Part shown: one piece after another, positions 43,111 to 47,313 of the stretch | Layout: each line of letters opens with the position of its first letter | Numbering within the stretch: position 1 is the stretch's first letter | Assembly: GCA_030065125.1 (NCBI GenBank) | Contig: JASJDM010000036.1 | Location: 1-47,313, forward strand | Reading direction: 5' to 3' | DNA length: 47,313 nucleotides | Source of the DNA: Lysobacterales bacterium | GTDB lineage: Bacteria; Pseudomonadota; Gammaproteobacteria; Xanthomonadales; SZUA-38 | Notes under the pieces: model-generated | Database searches by the model: none | The model's input: only the letters and a program-made list of their open reading frames with translations | Told to the model about the DNA's origin: nothing | Position numbers and translations under genes: made by a program

Positions 43111-45120
43111 TTACCGGGCAGCCAGCGAACCGAGGAGTCTCAAGACCTTTCGACGCTGGGCAACCGGCCCCCAGTTTTCCAGGCAATCCTGGCGGCACTC
43201 GAGGCCAATTCGACGCCGTTCCTGGCGGTCGGTCACCAGCCGGGAAAGATGCTCGAGCCATTGCCCGGTCGAATCGGCGCAGAAGCCATTGCGGCCGGTT
43301 TTGATTGCGGCCTTCATGGGCGGGGTAGCACTGGCCACCACTGGCACACCGAGAATACCGCTCTCGAAATACTTGAGCTCGCTCTTCGCAGCGCAAAATG
43401 GATTCCCTTCCTCCAACGGGGCAATGGCTATATCCATACGCGCCAATTCCGCAGGGAGCTTTTCATAGGGCACGGCGGGAGCCAACTCGATTCTGTCCTG
43501 AAAGGGCCGCAGGCAATGGAATTCCTCGATATTCAGAAAACCGAGCAGGAGTAAATCCAGGTACTGGTGGCGGTTCATCAGTTCGGCCAGAACCGGAGCC
43601 ACCACGGCGAAATCCCTTTGATGGCTTGGCGTCCCACTGGCGTACCCAATGCAGACCCGCGATATGGTTCCGCTGCGTTCCAAACTACGACGCTCCCGTT
43701 CCCGAACCAGTCGTTCTGCCTGGGCCAATCGATCACTGTTCAGGCCGTTCGGCATCACCCTGACCGTGGAATGAAACCGCAGGGCGTGCCGGGCCAATTC
43801 TTCGGTTGCCACCCATACTTCGTCCGCCTGCTCGAGGGACCTCGTGTAGCCTCCGATCATCTGCAGCCAGCTTGACCTTTGGGGATCCTGCAGGCCGTCA
43901 AGGAAGGCAATGATTTCGGGTCGATGGAGGTCCGGATCAAAAACAAGATCATCAATATCAAAAACCACCCGCTTCCCGTGGTGTCGGGCGGCCTCGTACC
44001 AAGCCTCCAGCGTTTGGGACCACGGAGCCCGGAACACGAGCACCAGATCCAACTGGCTCATCAATCGATCAGGGTTCTCACAGCCTGCGTCGATGGTGTA
44101 GGCACTCACCTGTGAATCGAGCAGGTTTTCGAGGTGATTCTGCACTCTGTATATATGGCCTTTTGACGCTGGGGCACCGGATAGAAACCCCGCCATCAAC
44201 GGCATCTCACAGTTCGCACTGCGGCGGGCAAGGCGTCGCTCCAATCCAGTCAGCGAGGTCACGCTCCCGGCACTGTCGCCGGAATCGGCTGTGATTGGCG
44301 CACAATCAGTCAGCATCATTCTCACTGCGTCCAGCTTTCCCCGGTAATCTTCGGTTTTCCCCGTCACCGCCATGGACCGCAGGAGTCCGAATACCTGTTT
44401 GGCCAGTGCCCCGCTGCAGCTCAGCTTGCCGGAGGCCGGTTGAGGCTTCTGTCGATGCAGGTCTGGCCTGACCCGGTCTACTGGAGGTGAATCTGGCCGT
44501 TGACCGATCGCTTCTGCCAACGCACTAACGGCCTGGGCCGGTCCGGTCAACAAATCCCGGTGCATAACAAATGTCCGCGGACATGTACGTGAGTGGTACT
44601 CAGCATCCAGCATATACCGGGAAGCCAGCGCGAATGACTGGGTCGAATGCAATACCGCCGCAGGCCGAAACGCTTCGTTGTAGGCGCGCTGAAACAGCGA
44701 CCGCGCGATTTCCACCGGGTCTCTCAGGGCGATGATCACCCTGACGTCCAGCCCGAGGGCTTTGGCGGCTTCGATCCATACTGGCATCAGCAGGCAAAAT
44801 CGCGGATCTTTGATCGCTACATCGGCCTGGTGTCGCCACTGTGACAGCAATTCGGTAACCTGGCCAAGGTGCTCTGTCGAGGTCAGCTCAATATCCGACG
44901 CGGTCAAACCCAGAGGATCTTTCCAACGGCAGCCGACATGAGACAGCATGGCATTATTCAGGCTGACCACCTCCCGTGACTCCAGATATCCCATGGGATT
45001 GTCCTGATTGGCAGGCATCAGGTCTCCAGGAATGTGCAGGCCAAACGCGTCCAGGACCTGCATCACCATAGATGTACCGCTGCGATGCATTCCAGTCACC
45101 AAGGTGAGCGTACTGTTCAT
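43111..45120 (-). CDS. 669-aa fusion: sulfotransferase domain and GT4-type glycosyltransferase domain
   Basis: Residues 1-~225 are an RSGTS-type sulfotransferase: P-loop TGMHRSGTS (9-17), KDPRFCLLMP (104-113) and LRDPVEIARSLFQR (132-145). A linker with low-complexity stretches runs to ~300. Residues ~305-660 are a GT-B domain: LVLVFRAPWSQT, KRVVFDIDDLVFDPDLHRPE, VWVATEELARHA, VMPNGLNSDRL, IAIAPLEEGNPFCAAKSELKYFESGILGVPVVAS and RNGFCADS. K and E in AAKSELKYFE fit the GT4 donor-binding site. The protein is cytoplasmic, with likely combined sugar and sulfate transfer. Its start is 9 bases after the aminotransferase stop. The three RSGTS domains in the window share the same set of motifs. Confidence 0.85.
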   Translation of the reverse strand: MNSTLTLVTGMHRSGTSMVMQVLDAFGLHIPGDLMPANQDNPMGYLESREVVSLNNAMLSHVGCRWKDPLGLTASDIELTSTEHLGQVTELLSQWRHQADVAIKDPRFCLLMPVWIEAAKALGLDVRVIIALRDPVEIARSLFQRAYNEAFRPAAVLHSTQSFALASRYMLDAEYHSRTCPRTFVMHRDLLTGPAQAVSALAEAIGQRPDSPPVDRVRPDLHRQKPQPASGKLSCSGALAKQVFGLLRSMAVTGKTEDYRGKLDAVRMMLTDCAPITADSGDSAGSVTSLTGLERRLARRSANCEMPLMAGFLSGAPASKGHIYRVQNHLENLLDSQVSAYTIDAGCENPDRLMSQLDLVLVFRAPWSQTLEAWYEAARHHGKRVVFDIDDLVFDPDLHRPEIIAFLDGLQDPQRSSWLQMIGGYTRSLEQADEVWVATEELARHALRFHSTVRVMPNGLNSDRLAQAERLVRERERRSLERSGTISRVCIGYASGTPSHQRDFAVVAPVLAELMNRHQYLDLLLLGFLNIEEFHCLRPFQDRIELAPAVPYEKLPAELARMDIAIAPLEEGNPFCAAKSELKYFESGILGVPVVASATPPMKAAIKTGRNGFCADSTGQWLEHLSRLVTDRQERRRIGLECRQDCLENWGPVAQRRKVLRLLGSLAAR

Positions 45121-45129
45121 GGCTAAATG

Positions 45130-46329
45130 TCAGGCGATGCGGGGCCGACTTGAGTTCGACAACAGGGACAGATGTTCAGCATTGGACACAATGTCCCCCA
45201 GCAGTTCGCACACCGAGTCCACCAGTGCCGGCGACATCTCGGGTCCGGCTGGAAGGATCAAACTGCGCTCGGCAGCAAACTCCGTGTGAGGCAGGGAATC
45301 GCAGGATTCGTCGTGGTAAGGGGCAAGCTTGTGGCATCCCGGAAAAAAGTACTTTCGGGCCAGTACATTCTCACTTTCCAGCACTTCCACCAGGCGATCA
45401 CGGGAGATCCCGGAACTGCCCTGATCCAGTTCGGCAACGGCATAATGAAAATTGTGCCTTGGCGCTGTGCACGGTCTGATTTCTATCCCTGGAACGGTTC
45501 GAAGTCCAGCTTGATAGCATTCGATGACCCTGCGACTTCTTGAAATGGACTCCGCCAACGCTTCCAGGTTTGCAAGGCCCAGTGCGGCGGAGAGCTCCGG
45601 CATCTTGGCATTGATGCCCAGACGGGTAGTGGTGTCTGTTGCGACAAACCCAAAATTCCGGATCTCCCGGAGCCGCTCGGCCAACCCGTCGTCCGCCGTG
45701 GTGATGGCACCCCCCTCGCCACAGTGGAACGCTTTGGTGGCGTGAAGACTGAAGACTTCAGCATCTCCGAAGTTTCCGATAAGCGCGTTGTCATGACCGC
45801 AACCGAAGCCATGTGCGGCATCAAAGATCAGGTGGATTCCATGTCTGTCCGCGACCGAACGCAGTCTCGGGATGTCGCAGGGTCGTCCCCACAGGTGTAC
45901 ACCCAAAATCGCCGAAGTCCGTTCCGTGATCAGGGCTTCGCAGGATTCCGGGTCAATATTCAATGTCCTGGGATCTATGTCGCAGAATACGGGATCCAAA
46001 CCCTGCCATTTCATCGCGTTCGGAGTGGCCACAAAGGTAAATGAGGGCACGATGACCTCGCCCGTCAATTCCAGGGCGTGTGACAGTATCTGCAAAGCGA
46101 CCGTACCGTTTGCAGTCAGCACACAGTGTCTCACGCGAAGATAGTCGGCAATGCCGAGCTCGAGCTCTTTGACGAGCGGACCGTCATTGGTGAACCAACC
46201 GGATGCCATGATCGAATCGACCCGCCTCATCAGAGGTTCTTTTGGCGGGATCAACGGGCGGTTGACATGCAGTGGCTTACTGAATCGCGGCTGTCCGCCT
46301 AATACCGCCAGCTGGTCTGGTTTACTCAA
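45130..46329 (-). CDS. DegT/DnrJ/EryC1/StrS-type sugar aminotransferase
   Basis: This 399-residue PLP enzyme starts at TTG 46329, with a GAGGA sequence about 12 bases upstream. It begins LAVLGGQPRFSKPLHVNRP, a typical opening of this group. Motifs: TANGTVALQILSHAL, EVIVPSFTFVATPNAM, the Asp of LIFDAAHGFGC, and the Schiff-base lysine K199 in SLHATKAFHCGEGGAI. LGINAKMPELSAALGLANLE is the expected substrate-loop region. It aminates a keto nucleotide sugar, yielding an amino sugar. It lies upstream of the sulfotransferase-GT4 fusion on the same strand and is probably co-transcribed, so the amino sugar may be used by that protein. Confidence 0.9.
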   Translation of the reverse strand: MSKPDQLAVLGGQPRFSKPLHVNRPLIPPKEPLMRRVDSIMASGWFTNDGPLVKELELGIADYLRVRHCVLTANGTVALQILSHALELTGEVIVPSFTFVATPNAMKWQGLDPVFCDIDPRTLNIDPESCEALITERTSAILGVHLWGRPCDIPRLRSVADRHGIHLIFDAAHGFGCGHDNALIGNFGDAEVFSLHATKAFHCGEGGAITTADDGLAERLREIRNFGFVATDTTTRLGINAKMPELSAALGLANLEALAESISRSRRVIECYQAGLRTVPGIEIRPCTAPRHNFHYAVAELDQGSSGISRDRLVEVLESENVLARKYFFPGCHKLAPYHDESCDSLPHTEFAAERSLILPAGPEMSPALVDSVCELLGDIVSNAEHLSLLSNSSRPRIA

Positions 46330-46544
46330 GAGTTTCGTCCATCCTCAGGCAATCCCGTGCAGCCGCAGGATTCTTACATCATCCCGCAAAACTATAAAGT
46401 ATCAGCGGCACAAGCCGGAGGACGTTTTTGGACCAGGCCGTCCTATCATGAGCCCGCGCCAACCACTGCGCCATACGTTTCGTCATCTAACTCTGATACG
46501 CTTCGGTCAGGATACAGGAACCTGGACGACACACTTTGACTGGG
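46330..46544. promoter_or_regulatory. Divergent intergenic region between aminotransferase and PhoX-like genes
   Basis: This 215-base spacer includes an AT-rich stretch around 46387-46401. On the minus strand TATAGT (46391-46396) could be a -10 for the aminotransferase gene, but no good -35 is visible. On the plus strand no convincing pair could be placed near the PhoX-like start. A plus-strand frame crosses this region but shows no recognised domain. Confidence 0.35.
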
Positions 46545-47313
46545 ATGTTTTCGCGCAGGCGTTTCCTGGCTGGCTGCACTGGTCTTTCAAGTGCCATTGC
46601 CCTGCCGGGATTGGCTAACGGTCCTGAAAATCGACTGACCACACAAACAGATTCCGACACCGGTCTGCCGCTGCTGCGCCTGCCACCGGGATTTCGCTAC
46701 GTGACCTACGGCTGGATGGGTGACGTCATGGACGACGGCATAGCCACGCCTGGGCTGCACGACGGCATGGCGGTGGTGCATGCCAAGGGTTCCGAATTGA
46801 CACTGGTTCGCAACCATGAACTGTTCGGCCGGGGCGGCAGCTTTGGTCCGGAACCCATCACCTACGATCCCAGCGGGCCTGGCGGAACCACGACCCTGAC
46901 CTTTGACGCCAAGCGGGGACAGTTTCTCTCTGCCCGGGCCAGCCTGGCCGGCACGCTGATCAACTGTGCCGGGGGTCCTACGCCCTGGGGGAGCTGGCTG
47001 TCCTGTGAAGAGGTGGTGGCTGATCCCGGTGCTCTGGTCAAATGGCGTCAGCTCGGCCTGACCCGTCGGCACGGCTATGTCTTTGAAGTTCCAGCAAAAT
47101 CTCCAGCCAGCGCCGAACCCATTACCGCCATGGGCCAGTTCATCCACGAGGCAGTAGCGGTCGATCCGGCGGACGGCATTGTCTATCTCACCGAGGATCG
47201 CTACGTGGCCGCGGGCTTCTATCGCTACATCCCGGATCACCCGGGACAGCTGGCGCGGGGCGGTCGGCTGCAGATGATGCGGGTCCGCGGTCGCGACCAG
47301 ATGATCCGCGACG
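46545..47313 (+). CDS. Tat-exported PhoX/DUF839 family phosphatase-like protein, 5' part (runs off the window)
   Basis: Read from ATG 46545 the frame is open to the window end (256 codons). It starts MFSRRRFLAGCTGLSSAI, a twin-arginine signal (SRRRFLAG). It continues LPLLRLPPGFRYVTYGWMG, DGMAVVHAKGSELTLVRNHE, TTTLTFDAKRGQ, NCAGGPTPWGSWLSCEE and HGYVFEVPA, then HEAVAVDPADGIVYLTED. These are the conserved blocks of the PhoX/DUF839 family, whose characterised members are Ca/Fe-dependent alkaline phosphatases of the periplasm. The P.GSWLSCEE and TED segments include metal-ligand acidic residues. The 3' end is missing. Whether it is a phosphatase or another DUF839 protein cannot be decided. Confidence 0.9.
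   Translation, partial: MFSRRRFLAGCTGLSSAIALPGLANGPENRLTTQTDSDTGLPLLRLPPGFRYVTYGWMGDVMDDGIATPGLHDGMAVVHAKGSELTLVRNHELFGRGGSFGPEPITYDPSGPGGTTTLTFDAKRGQFLSARASLAGTLINCAGGPTPWGSWLSCEEVVADPGALVKWRQLGLTRRHGYVFEVPAKSPASAEPITAMGQFIHEAVAVDPADGIVYLTEDRYVAAGFYRYIPDHPGQLARGGRLQMMRVRGRDQMIRD

Noticed and set aside
1..47313. tRNA, rRNA, CRISPR array, insertion sequence or phage integrase
   Set aside because: No cloverleaf-like tRNA, rRNA stretch, regularly spaced repeat array or transposase/integrase motif was seen on either strand by eye.

Overview
This is a GC-rich, gene-dense window whose layout suggests a gammaproteobacterial chromosome. The best guess is the Lysobacterales/Wenzhouxiangella neighbourhood. 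That rests on two impressions: the secreted proteins carry a repeated 'SGSW..(D)GEGW...YWFT' domain, and one has a short C-terminal 'VFRDSFER' tail of a kind I associate with that order. The taxonomy is inference. No rRNA, tRNA, CRISPR array, insertion sequence or phage integration module is visible.

Most of the window is a surface-polysaccharide (O-antigen or exopolysaccharide) biosynthesis region mixed with genes for exported proteins. Left part (1-8421): the 3' end of a CgeB-like glycosyltransferase, a secreted right-handed beta-helix protein, a GT39-type membrane glycosyltransferase, a methyltransferase, a sulfotransferase with a helical tail, a Wzm/Wzt-type ABC exporter and a second methyltransferase. 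Next (8528-11635) is a 1035-aa secreted NHL-repeat protein. Then (11723-16592) a possible 53-aa small protein, a sulfotransferase, a polyprenol-phosphate-type GT2, an epimerase-like SDR, a DegT-type sugar aminotransferase and a zinc-ribbon methyltransferase. A minus-strand block (16585-25277) holds a YbhN/AglD-like membrane protein, a second GT39-like protein, a methyltransferase, and a 1543-aa protein combining a sulfotransferase, a long coiled coil, a GT2 and two CgeB-like glycosyltransferase domains. Across a divergent 337-base spacer lie three more glycosyltransferases (25615-29080).

The middle-right part has a Tat-exported DUF1800/DUF1501 pair closed by a strong terminator (29258-32618), then gmd and fcl for GDP-L-fucose (32691-34759). 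A minus-strand pair follows: a TPR protein and an FG-GAP/ASPIC-UnbV protein. Next is a secreted protein with a tail-fibre-like C-terminus and an excellent terminator (38059-39604). A second sugar module (39704-43095) carries a GT-A-like protein, a methyltransferase, a WbqC-family protein and a divergent GT2. A minus-strand pair (43111-46329) encodes a sulfotransferase-GT4 fusion and a second DegT aminotransferase. The right edge is the start of a Tat-exported PhoX/DUF839 phosphatase-like gene that runs off the window.

Taken together, the genes could make NDP-amino and GDP-fucose sugars, assemble a glycan with about ten glycosyltransferase units, decorate it with methyl and probably sulfate groups, and export it through the ABC transporter. 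The most striking feature is four P-loop sulfotransferase-like domains, two of them fused to glycosyltransferases. This suggests a polysaccharide that is sulfated during assembly. No PAPS-synthesis gene lies in the window, so the sulfation chemistry remains an inference.
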